Below are positions 55,295-62,873 of a stretch of DNA of 64,000 nt, in pieces. A model generated the notes under the pieces. It was not told the DNA's origin. It saw nothing but the letters and a program-made list of their open reading frames with translations, and made no database searches. The position numbers and the translations under genes were made by a program. Where the stretch lies: the NCBI RefSeq assembly GCF_014656455.1, contig NZ_BNCL01000004.1, forward strand, positions 62,001 to 126,000. Reading direction: 5' to 3'. Source of the DNA: Paracoccus aerius. GTDB lineage: Bacteria; Pseudomonadota; Alphaproteobacteria; Rhodobacterales; Rhodobacteraceae. The first letter of the stretch is position 1; every line of letters starts with the position of its first letter.

Positions 55295-56266
55295 ATGACA
55301 CGGATCTTTGTTGCAGGGCATCGCGGGATGGTCGGAAGCGCCATCCTGCGGGCTCTGGAAAAGCGTCGCGCCGACGGCCAGCCGATCACCTTGCTGACCC
55401 GCGACAGGGCGCAACTGGATCTTTCGGACCAACGCCAGGTGGGGGCATTCCTGCGCGAGGCGCAGCCTGACGTGGTCATTCTTGCGGCTGCAAAGGTCGG
55501 CGGGATCCATGCCAATGCCACCTACCCGGCCCAGTTCCTCCAGCAGAACCTTGCCATTGCGACAACGGTGATCCACGCGGCGCATCAGGCCGGGGTCCAG
55601 CGGATCCTGCAACTGGGATCATCCTGCATCTATCCCAGGGACACGCACCAGCCCATTGCCGAGCATCAGCTTCTGACCGGCCCGCTGGAGCCCACGAACG
55701 AGGCCTATGCCATTGCCAAGATCGCGGCGATCAAGCTGTGCGAAAGCTACAACCGCGAATACGGCCGCGACTACCGGTCGCTCATGCCCTGCAACCTTTA
55801 CGGGCCGGGCGACAACTTCCATCCCGACAATGCCCATGTCATGCCCGCCCTGATGCTGCGCTGCCACGAAGCAAGGATCCGCCAGGATCCGCAGCTGACC
55901 GTTTGGGGCACCGGCCTGCCCCGGCGCGAATTCCTGCATGTGGACGACCTGGCGCGTGCGGCGCTGTTCGTCCTGGACCTGCCCGTCTCGGCCTATCGGG
56001 CCCATGTCCAGCCGACTGTGTCCCATGTGAACGTCGGCAGCGGCCGCGACATCACGATCCACGACCTGGCGCACATGATCGCGGATGTCACGGGCTACAA
56101 GGGCGCGATCCGCATGGATCCGTCCCGCCCCGACGGCACGATGCGCAAGCTGCTGGACATCTCTCGCATCACCGCGATGGGATGGAAGCCCCGCATATCG
56201 CTGCAGGACGGGCTGGCCGACACCTACCGCTGGTTCACCGACAACCACGCGCTGATCCGAAGCTAG
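55295..56266 (+). CDS. fcl: GDP-L-fucose synthase
   Basis: 323-aa SDR epimerase-reductase that converts GDP-4-keto-6-deoxymannose to GDP-L-fucose. GHRGMVGSAILRAL (about 8), SSCIYP, the catalytic Tyr/Lys in YAIAKIAAIKLCESYNREYG, CNLYGPGDNFHPDNAHVMPAL and WGTGLPRREFLHVDDLA are classic. It lies 18 bases after gmd and completes the L-fucose branch. Confidence 0.96.
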   Translation: MTRIFVAGHRGMVGSAILRALEKRRADGQPITLLTRDRAQLDLSDQRQVGAFLREAQPDVVILAAAKVGGIHANATYPAQFLQQNLAIATTVIHAAHQAGVQRILQLGSSCIYPRDTHQPIAEHQLLTGPLEPTNEAYAIAKIAAIKLCESYNREYGRDYRSLMPCNLYGPGDNFHPDNAHVMPALMLRCHEARIRQDPQLTVWGTGLPRREFLHVDDLARAALFVLDLPVSAYRAHVQPTVSHVNVGSGRDITIHDLAHMIADVTGYKGAIRMDPSRPDGTMRKLLDISRITAMGWKPRISLQDGLADTYRWFTDNHALIRS

Positions 56267-56309
56267 CACGACCACAGACGATGATCCGACCTTAAGCCCG
56301 AGGTGCAGA

Positions 56310-57116
56310 ATGCAGCCCCATCACAAGACCGGCCGACAGGACGAGACCCAGACGATCAACCTGTTGGGGGTGCGGGTTTCCGCCCTGGACCTGCCAATGG
56401 CGGTCGAGCGGATCGAAGCCGCCGTCCGCGACAGGCAGCGCGGCTTCGTGTGCATCTGCGGCGCGCACGGGCTTGTCGATTCCCAGTCCGACGCTGTTTT
56501 GAAAGACGCCTACAACAAGGCGACGCTTGTCACCCCGGACGGAATGCCCCTTGTCTGGGAACTGCGGCGGCGCGGCTATGGCTGGGCCGGGCGCGTCTAT
56601 GGGCCGGACCTGATGCTTGAACTGTTCGGGCGCGGGATGCGGCACTATCTTTATGGCGCGACCGAGGACACGTTGCAGCGGCTGACCAGGCGCCTGAAGG
56701 CACGCTTTCCCGATGCGCAGATCGTCGGCCACCATGCCCCGCCCTTCCGCCCCCTGACCCCGGATGAGGAGAAGGACGTGGCGGCAAGGATCAACGAGGC
56801 CCGGCCCGACATCGTCTGGGTTGGGATCGGCGCGCCAAAGCAGGAACGGTGGATGGCCCAGATGCGCGGCCGCCTTGAAGCGCCGATGCTGATCGGCGTC
56901 GGCGCGGCATTCGACTTTCACGCCGGCCTGCAGAAGCAGGCACCGGGATGGATGCAGCGGTCGGGCCTGGAATGGGCCTACCGCCTTCTGTCCGAGCCCC
57001 GGCGCCTTTGGCGGCGCTATTGCCGGGTGGTGCCGGGATATCTGTACCTGCTTGCGCTGCAGCGCAGCGGATTGCGAAGGTTTCCCGTCGACGCGACGGC
57101 CGGCACCAGGCATTAG
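56310..57116 (+). CDS. WecG/TagA/CpsF-family glycosyltransferase
   Basis: 268 aa. The GT26 motifs are present: INLLGVRVSALDLPMAVERIEA, TPDGMPLVWELRRRGY (about 75), RVYGPDLM, ARPDIVWVGIGAPKQERWM (about 165) and GVGAAFDFHAG. Such enzymes add amino-sugar or hexose residues, usually second in lipid-linked assembly. It is the last gene of the plus-strand block. Confidence 0.92.
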   Translation: MQPHHKTGRQDETQTINLLGVRVSALDLPMAVERIEAAVRDRQRGFVCICGAHGLVDSQSDAVLKDAYNKATLVTPDGMPLVWELRRRGYGWAGRVYGPDLMLELFGRGMRHYLYGATEDTLQRLTRRLKARFPDAQIVGHHAPPFRPLTPDEEKDVAARINEARPDIVWVGIGAPKQERWMAQMRGRLEAPMLIGVGAAFDFHAGLQKQAPGWMQRSGLEWAYRLLSEPRRLWRRYCRVVPGYLYLLALQRSGLRRFPVDATAGTRH

Positions 57117-57566
57117 GTGGCGCGGATCAGCATTCAGCCCCCGGTGGAAAGCCCTTTGTCATCAGCATCATGGTGCCGAGCAGACAAAATGGCGGCGAAC
57201 TTGCAGAACAGGCAATGTTTGGCCTTTCGCAGCCCTGCTAAACTATTCCGTTCAGATACAATGTCTTGAAAACATTCCGGTTGGGTCATGTGGAAGCTGT
57301 GGATAACACTCGCCGCCGGCATGATGACCGTCTGGCAGATTCCCGCTTGGGGTGATCAGCATGATCCGGCCCATGCCAAAACAAGGATTTGCCGCGAACT
57401 GCCTTCATGGTCGGGGACCGTCAGCCGAAATCCGCTCGGCAGCCTGTTGCCGCAGTGCAAAAACCTAAGCCTTTACGGGGATGCGCCAGCAGCGGCAGGC
57501 ATCCTAAAAGCTTCAGGACAACCCGGAGCCTCCGGGGACGCATCCAGAAGTAAAGGCAAAGAACCC
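57117..57566. other. 450-base gap ahead of the beta-helix protein gene
   Basis: An open frame begins at ATG 57288 in phase with the beta-helix protein and looks like a weak signal peptide (MWKLWITLAAGMMTVWQ). Its codon use is unlike the rest of that gene and the following stretch is not conserved-looking. I treat it as upstream regulatory DNA. The AT-rich segment at about 57235-57285 is the likeliest promoter area. Confidence 0.45.
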
Positions 57567-59615
57567 ATGGCAACCTATTTTGTCGCTACGAACGGTAGCG
57601 ATGGCGCAACTGGCAGCGCTTCCCAGCCCTTCCGCACGATCCAGCACGCGCTTGACGCGAGGCTTGCACCAGGCGACGAAATCGTCGTCCGCGCGGGAAC
57701 CTATAACGAGGCCCTGCACATCAACACGGGCGGGTCGGCCGCCGGTAACGTCACACTGCGCGCCGAGACGCCGGGAAGCGTGACGATCAATCCGCCGTCC
57801 AGCGGCTGGAACGGCATCAGCATCAACGACGACTATGTCACGGTGCAGGGCTTCAAGATCAACAACGCCCGGGGCGACGGGATCGAGGCGAACGGCGTCC
57901 ACCACATCAACGTGCTGGACAACGTCATCCAGGGCAGCGGCGAATCCGGCATCCAGTTCAACCAGTCCGAGTTCATCCGCGTCGAAGGCAACACGACCTT
58001 TGACAATGCCTCGGACGGCTGGTTCTCGGGGATCTCGATCTACCAGAACCGCAACATCACCGGCGACACGACGACCGGCGGGTTCCGGACCATCATCCGC
58101 GACAACACCTCCTATGGCAACGTCACGAAATCCGGCCAGCATACCGACGGCAACGGGATCATCATCGACGATTTCCAAAGCACCCAGACCGGCGGCCATC
58201 CCAGCTATACCTATCCGACACTTGTGGAAAACAACCTGGTCTACCTCAACGGCGGCAAGGGCATCCAGGTCACCTGGAGCGACAATGTCACCGTTCGCGG
58301 CAACACGGCCTGGCACAACAACCAGGACAACCAGAACACCGGCACCTGGCGCGGCGAGATCAGCAACTCGCAGTCCAGCGACAACACCTTCGTGAACAAC
58401 ATCGCGGTCGCCGATCCGTCGGTGAACAGGAACAACACCGCGATCGACAACACGTCCTACGGCGGCTACACGAATGACGGCGTGGTCTGGGCCAACAACC
58501 TGACCTATGCCGGGACGAACGGCGCGGCATCGGTGCGCACCGACGGCGGCAACAAGGGCCTGTCGGCTGCGGATGGCAACAAGCTTGGCGTGGCGCCGGG
58601 CTTTGTCGATGCCGCCAACGGGGACTTCCAGTTGACCAAGGGCTCGGCCGCCATCGACGCGGGCACCTCGGCCTTCGGCCTGGCCCAGCACGATCTGGAC
58701 GGCGCGGTTCGGGTCAAGGGGACGGTTGACATCGGCGCATTCGAGGCGGGCAGCGGTTCGGCCGAGCCGCAGCCGCAGCCCCAGCCCCAACCTCAGCCCC
58801 AGCCCCAGCAGCCTGAGGACGAGCAGAAGCCGTCGCCCGCTCCTGCGCCGCAACCGCAACCGCAACCGCAGCCGCAGCCTGTCGAGCCAAAGCCCGGCCA
58901 GGGCAACGACGTGCAAGGACTGTGGGACGACGCCGACACCGCCAAGGTTCGGGCCGATGCCGACAACCGGGCGGTCGAACTGGGGATGAAGTTCACCGCC
59001 GACGCCCCCGTCGAGGTCGAAGGCCTGCGGGTCTACATCGCCTCTGAGGCTGCCAACGTGAAATCCGTCAGCCTCTGGTCCGAGGATGGCGATCTGATCG
59101 CAAAGGCAAGGGTCAGCGACGTCGAGGGCAAGGGTTGGCAAGAGGTCAGCTTTGACAAGCCCGTCGTGCTGGAGGAAGGCGAAGACTATGTGGCTTCGTA
59201 TTTCACCAGCAACGGTCGCTATGCAGCCACGTCGAACTATTTCACCGCGGATCGGGATCTGGGCCCGGTATCGGTCGAGGCGAACGCAGGCGTCTATTCC
59301 TATTCCGACCGCGGGGGCTTCCCGCAGCAAAGCTTCAAGGGCAGCAACTACTGGGTTGACCTGATGCTGAAGGATGCGGACCAAGCCGCCGCGCAGCAGG
59401 ACGAGTTCGTCTTTGCCGCCAAAGACAATCAGGATGCGTCCGGCGCGAACCAGGCCGATGACCTGGCCGACCTGGCCCAGGTCGCCGATGCGGATCTTGC
59501 GAAGCAGGCACAGGTGGATCACCATCAGTGGGACGCAAGCGCAGCCGACCACGACGGCTTCGACTGGGCCGAGTTCCAGCAGAACTGGCAGGCGACGCTG
59601 GACCATGCGGCCTGA
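57567..59615 (+). CDS. Right-handed beta-helix protein with Gln-Pro linker and DUF4082 domain
   Basis: 682 aa from ATG 57567 (AAAGG about ten bases upstream). Residues 1-395 are parallel beta-helix repeats (FVATNGSDGATGSASQPFRTIQHAL, then many short N-rich turns such as NNLVYLNGGKG and NVTVRGNTAWHNN), the fold of polysaccharide lyases and epimerases. A Gln-Pro/Pro-rich linker (400-446) leads to one DUF4082 domain (448-601, ending SFKGSNYWVDLML). An acidic Asp/Ala/Gln tail (602-682) follows. No signal peptide on this start; a longer start at 57288 is possible. It is probably an exported, matrix-bound polysaccharide-acting protein. Shares DUF4082 with the 1382-aa protein across the locus. Confidence 0.82.
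   Translation: MATYFVATNGSDGATGSASQPFRTIQHALDARLAPGDEIVVRAGTYNEALHINTGGSAAGNVTLRAETPGSVTINPPSSGWNGISINDDYVTVQGFKINNARGDGIEANGVHHINVLDNVIQGSGESGIQFNQSEFIRVEGNTTFDNASDGWFSGISIYQNRNITGDTTTGGFRTIIRDNTSYGNVTKSGQHTDGNGIIIDDFQSTQTGGHPSYTYPTLVENNLVYLNGGKGIQVTWSDNVTVRGNTAWHNNQDNQNTGTWRGEISNSQSSDNTFVNNIAVADPSVNRNNTAIDNTSYGGYTNDGVVWANNLTYAGTNGAASVRTDGGNKGLSAADGNKLGVAPGFVDAANGDFQLTKGSAAIDAGTSAFGLAQHDLDGAVRVKGTVDIGAFEAGSGSAEPQPQPQPQPQPQPQQPEDEQKPSPAPAPQPQPQPQPQPVEPKPGQGNDVQGLWDDADTAKVRADADNRAVELGMKFTADAPVEVEGLRVYIASEAANVKSVSLWSEDGDLIAKARVSDVEGKGWQEVSFDKPVVLEEGEDYVASYFTSNGRYAATSNYFTADRDLGPVSVEANAGVYSYSDRGGFPQQSFKGSNYWVDLMLKDADQAAAQQDEFVFAAKDNQDASGANQADDLADLAQVADADLAKQAQVDHHQWDASAADHDGFDWAEFQQNWQATLDHAA
58764..58887 (+). 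repeat. Gln-Pro coding repeat (low complexity)
   Basis: Degenerate CAGCCN-type repeats encode the Gln-Pro linker of the beta-helix protein. This is a coding low-complexity tract, likely a stiff spacer that could vary in length between strains. Confidence 0.7.
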
Positions 59616-59707
59616 CAGGCACGCATCAACCCCTGCACACGGGAAGGGCGCCCCGCGCCCTTCTTCTTTTGCGGCATGGCCGGGAATGCCGGCCGCCCCG
59701 GCCTGTC

Positions 59708-60505
59708 TCAGACGGTCTTTGCGCCGATCTGCGTCACCCTTGACCCCCACCTCCATCCATTGTCGGCAAGCTCGCCCTCGCCGCTGTCGCTGGACAGCTT
59801 GGCCTCGTCGAACAGCCTTGCCAGATCCCTCACGCGCAGCGTGTCCGGTGTCAGCAAGGCAATGGCGCCGTGTTCGTCAAGCTGGTGCATGACGCGGCTG
59901 AGCGTTTCGACCGTCATGTCCAGAAGCGACGCAAGATCACGGCGGGTCAGCAGGATCTGGATATGCTTGTCTTCCGCCGGGCCAGGCTCGCAACAGATCT
60001 GGGCAAGAATCCAATAGGCAATGCGCTGCAAGGCGTTGCGCCCCCGCAGCGACAGCGCCGAGAACTGGGCTTCGCGCAACTGTCCCGCAAGCGTGTCCGA
60101 CAGGCCCAGCAATTGGGTGTTGTCGGAACCACCTGACCGCAGGACGGAATCGGGCGTCAGCCAGCAGATCCCCGCATGGGTCGCTGCCCCCCAGGAAAAG
60201 GCGCTCTGGCCCAGCCAGGGATCGCCGACCAACTGGCCTTCATGCAGGATCTGCACGATATAGCTGTCACCATTGCCGCTAGTCATCGACACCTTGACCA
60301 GCCCCGATACGATAAGGCCGATCCTGCTGTCGGCATCCCCCTGGGCGATGATCTCGGTCCCGCGCGCATATCGGGCAACGGTTCCGCGTTCGAATGATCC
60401 ATTGGCTGCGGCAGGTTCCGCCGGGTCGCGGTCGTCATGCCGAAGGGGCGAACGTCCCGAGGGTTGACGCCGCGGCCTGAACGCGTCAGCGGCATCGGGC
60501 TTCAT
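59708..60505 (-). CDS. Crp/Fnr-family transcriptional regulator
   Basis: 265 aa from ATG 60505 with GAGGAGGA upstream. A cNMP-binding-like domain (about 40-130: ARGTEIIAQGDADSRIGLIVSGLVKVSM) and a C-terminal Crp-type helix-turn-helix (about 180-245: LTRRDLASLLDMTVETLSRVMHQLDEHGAI) are clear. The N-terminal Cys cluster of Fnr is absent; the only adjacent Cys pair (ICCEPG) is between the domains. The signal sensed is therefore unlikely to be an Fnr-type 4Fe-4S cluster. It sits among polysaccharide genes and may regulate them. Confidence 0.9.
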   Translation of the reverse strand: MKPDAADAFRPRRQPSGRSPLRHDDRDPAEPAAANGSFERGTVARYARGTEIIAQGDADSRIGLIVSGLVKVSMTSGNGDSYIVQILHEGQLVGDPWLGQSAFSWGAATHAGICWLTPDSVLRSGGSDNTQLLGLSDTLAGQLREAQFSALSLRGRNALQRIAYWILAQICCEPGPAEDKHIQILLTRRDLASLLDMTVETLSRVMHQLDEHGAIALLTPDTLRVRDLARLFDEAKLSSDSGEGELADNGWRWGSRVTQIGAKTV

Positions 60506-60678
60506 CCTGGGTTCCTCCTCTGCTGTCCGTCCGAACCGGAGATCTGCCAAAGAGTGCTTCTTGATCCTGCCTCACCGGTGGAAAAAAACCAAATGTCCAT
60601 TAGGATAGGGCAGATGCCCGGATGGGGCCCTGGCACGGGCCAGGCGGCAACCGCCTGCAACCCGCACCGCGGCTGCGG

Positions 60679-61881
60679 TCAGGAATGGGACTGGACCGGC
60701 TCTCGGGACAGGACGTCTGCCCGGGGGCGGCTGCCGTGGAACTGCGCAGCCAGGCCATCGTCCAGGGCCGCCAGAACCTCATCCTGTTCGTCGTCGGTCA
60801 TCTGCGCGTAAAGCGGCAGCAGGATCGTCTGGTCGCGGGCCTGTTCCGACCGCGGCAGGGCAAACCGGCGGGGCAGGTCCATCTGCGCCTCTTCCTGGTG
60901 CATGTTCATGATCCCGCGCCGCGTGGCGACGCCCCGGTCAAGCATCGACTGCATCAACTGCCGCTGGTCCAGCCCCGGCGCCAGAGCCACTGCATAGCTT
61001 TGCCAGTTCGACGATGCCCAGTCCGGCTCTGCAGGCCGCGTGACCCCGGACATCGCCTCCAGTGCCTGGTGGTAACGATCAGCCAGCCTGCGGCGTTGGG
61101 CGATGATCTGGGGCAGCCGGGCCAGCTGTTCGATCCCGATGGCGGCCTGGATGTCCGTCATGCGGTAATTGTAGCCCCGGACCGGGTAATCCTCGAAGAT
61201 CACGCTGGCGCTGGCGTGGCGCTGGCGGTCTGAAACCGACATGCCATGCTGGCGCCACAAGCGGAACTTGGCGTCCAGGTCGGCACGGGCGGTGGTCAGC
61301 ATCCCCCCCTCGCCCGTGGTCAGGACCTTGCGCGGATGGAACGAGAAGCAGGCCACGTCGCCGATCGGATAGCCGATCTGCCGCCAGGCACCGTCCATCC
61401 TGATCTGTGATCCTGCCGCGCAGGCGGCATCCTCGACCACGGCCAGGCCATGCGCGCGTGCAATCCGCATGATGGCGGGCATGTCGCAGGGCATTCCGAT
61501 CTGGTGGACGCAGAGGATGGCCCGGCTGCGCGGCGTCACGGCAGCGGCGATGAGGGCGGGATCCATGTTGTAGCCGCCGGCCTCGATATCGATGAAGACG
61601 GGGGTCGCACCGCATTGCCGGATCGTATTGGCGCCCGCGATGAAGGAATGCGACACGGTTATGACTTCGTCGCCCGGCCCCACATCGACGGCCAGAAGCG
61701 CCAGATGCAAGGCGGTGGTGCAATTCGACACGGCACAGGCATGGGGGGCGCCGGTCAAGCGGGAAAAGGCGGCCTCGAACTCGGCCACCTTCGGCCCCTG
61801 GCTGACCCAGCCGGACAGGACGGCATCATAGGCGGCGTTGGCCTCGGCCTCTCCCAACAAGGGCTTCGCGATCGGGATCAT
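60679..61881 (-). CDS. DegT/DnrJ/EryC1-type sugar aminotransferase 1
   Basis: 400 aa, PLP-dependent transaminase of nucleotide sugars. N-terminal IPIAKPLLGEAEANAAYDAVLSGWVSQGPKV, VSNCTTALHLALLA, GDEVITVSHSFIAGANTI, the cofactor Asp region VVEDAACAAG and the Lys in FSFHPRKVLTTGEGG are intact. It converts a 4-keto (or 3-keto) sugar nucleotide to an amino sugar. The overlap with the epimerase gene (ATGA) suggests the two act in sequence. Confidence 0.93.
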   Translation of the reverse strand: MIPIAKPLLGEAEANAAYDAVLSGWVSQGPKVAEFEAAFSRLTGAPHACAVSNCTTALHLALLAVDVGPGDEVITVSHSFIAGANTIRQCGATPVFIDIEAGGYNMDPALIAAAVTPRSRAILCVHQIGMPCDMPAIMRIARAHGLAVVEDAACAAGSQIRMDGAWRQIGYPIGDVACFSFHPRKVLTTGEGGMLTTARADLDAKFRLWRQHGMSVSDRQRHASASVIFEDYPVRGYNYRMTDIQAAIGIEQLARLPQIIAQRRRLADRYHQALEAMSGVTRPAEPDWASSNWQSYAVALAPGLDQRQLMQSMLDRGVATRRGIMNMHQEEAQMDLPRRFALPRSEQARDQTILLPLYAQMTDDEQDEVLAALDDGLAAQFHGSRPRADVLSREPVQSHS

Positions 61882-62873
61882 TCCGCCACCGCCAGGTCAA
61901 GGGCGCCTTGCGCGCGCCACCAGTCGATCAGTTCTGCCAGCCCCTCGGCCAGGCCGATCCGGGCGCGGAAGCCCAGGTCGTCGGCCGCCGCCTGGCAATC
62001 GGCAAGGCGCCGGGGCACGGGGTTCACCGCACGTTCGGGCATGTGGACCGGCACCAGATCGGGCCGTCCCATCTGGGACGCCACAAGACGCGCCAGTTGA
62101 AGAAGCGAGGTCTCGGTCTGCGAGCCGACATTGTAGACCCGGTCCGTCGCCGTGCTTTCCGCAGCCAGGATATTGGCCCGCGCCACGTCGCGGACATGGA
62201 TCATGTCCAGGGTCTGCAAGCCGTCGCCGAACACAAGCGGCGGCTGTCCCTGGGCGACGCGTTCCATCCACCGGACCAGCACCTCGGTATAGCGTCCATG
62301 CAGGTCCATGCGGGGGCCGTAGACATTGAAATAGCGCAGGGCGACATAGTTCAGCCCATACATGTCGTTGAACGACCGCAGAAGCCCTTCACCCATGGTC
62401 TTCGCCGCGCCATACAGCGTCCTGTTCGCATAGGGCGGGTCGCTTTCGGGCGTCGGGAAATGCGGCGCAAGCCCATAGATCGAGGCTGACGAGGCCATGA
62501 CGAGCTTTCCGACCTTGTAGCGCACGCAATCCTGCAACAGGTCATAGGTCGCCTGGACCATCACCTCCATCGCCTCGTCAGGCTCGGCGGCGCAATGCGT
62601 GATCCGCAAGGCGGCCTGGTGGAAGACGACTTCGGATTCGGCCACCAGCGACTGCATCAAGGCGCGGTCCCGGATATCGCCCGACACAAGGCGGACCCGT
62701 CCCGTCTGCATGGCCGCGGCCAGGTTTTCTGGCCGGCCGCGCACCATGTTGTCGATCACCACGACCTGCGCCGCCCCGGCCTCGACCAATTGGTCCACCA
62801 GGTGAGAGCCGACAAAGCCGCTGCCGCCGGTCACAAGCACATTGGCACCGGCAAGGATCGTCTGGTTGCTCAT
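61878..62873 (-). CDS. NAD-dependent sugar-nucleotide epimerase/dehydratase
   Basis: 331 aa, extended SDR. The NAD motif [22 protein letters not shown] (about 14), VVFHQAALRITHC, the active-site SSASIYG and Tyr/Lys in YGAAKTMGEGLLR are intact, with ALRYFNVYGPRMD following. It resembles UDP-glucose 4-epimerase and WbpP-type enzymes; the substrate cannot be fixed from sequence. It lies between two DegT aminotransferases with four-base overlaps on both sides, so it probably supplies their substrate. ATG 62873 is preferred to a longer frame to 63149. Confidence 0.92.
   Translation of the reverse strand: MSNQTILAGANVLVTGGSGFVGSHLVDQLVEAGAAQVVVIDNMVRGRPENLAAAMQTGRVRLVSGDIRDRALMQSLVAESEVVFHQAALRITHCAAEPDEAMEVMVQATYDLLQDCVRYKVGKLVMASSASIYGLAPHFPTPESDPPYANRTLYGAAKTMGEGLLRSFNDMYGLNYVALRYFNVYGPRMDLHGRYTEVLVRWMERVAQGQPPLVFGDGLQTLDMIHVRDVARANILAAESTATDRVYNVGSQTETSLLQLARLVASQMGRPDLVPVHMPERAVNPVPRRLADCQAAADDLGFRARIGLAEGLAELIDWWRAQGALDLAVAE

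Noticed and set aside
57288..57566. N-terminal extension of the beta-helix protein with a signal-like start (MWKLWITLAAGMM).
   Set aside because: Codon use differs from the rest of the gene, the linking segment is unlike any exported protein, and ATG 57567 begins with a typical beta-helix opening. Kept as an alternative start only.
58764..58887. Repetitive CAG/CCN tract, first considered as a tandem DNA repeat or CRISPR-like array.
   Set aside because: It is in frame and encodes a Gln-Pro linker; unit sequence varies at third positions and there are no spacers.
59708..60505. Fnr-type oxygen sensor.
   Set aside because: The N-terminal Cys cluster needed for the 4Fe-4S cluster is absent; only one isolated Cys pair occurs near the middle.
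38488..62873. Search for an exosortase to process the three VPLPA-tailed proteins.
   Set aside because: No membrane protein in the window shows exosortase Cys/Arg/His motifs; the multi-pass proteins present fit flippase and polymerase families instead.
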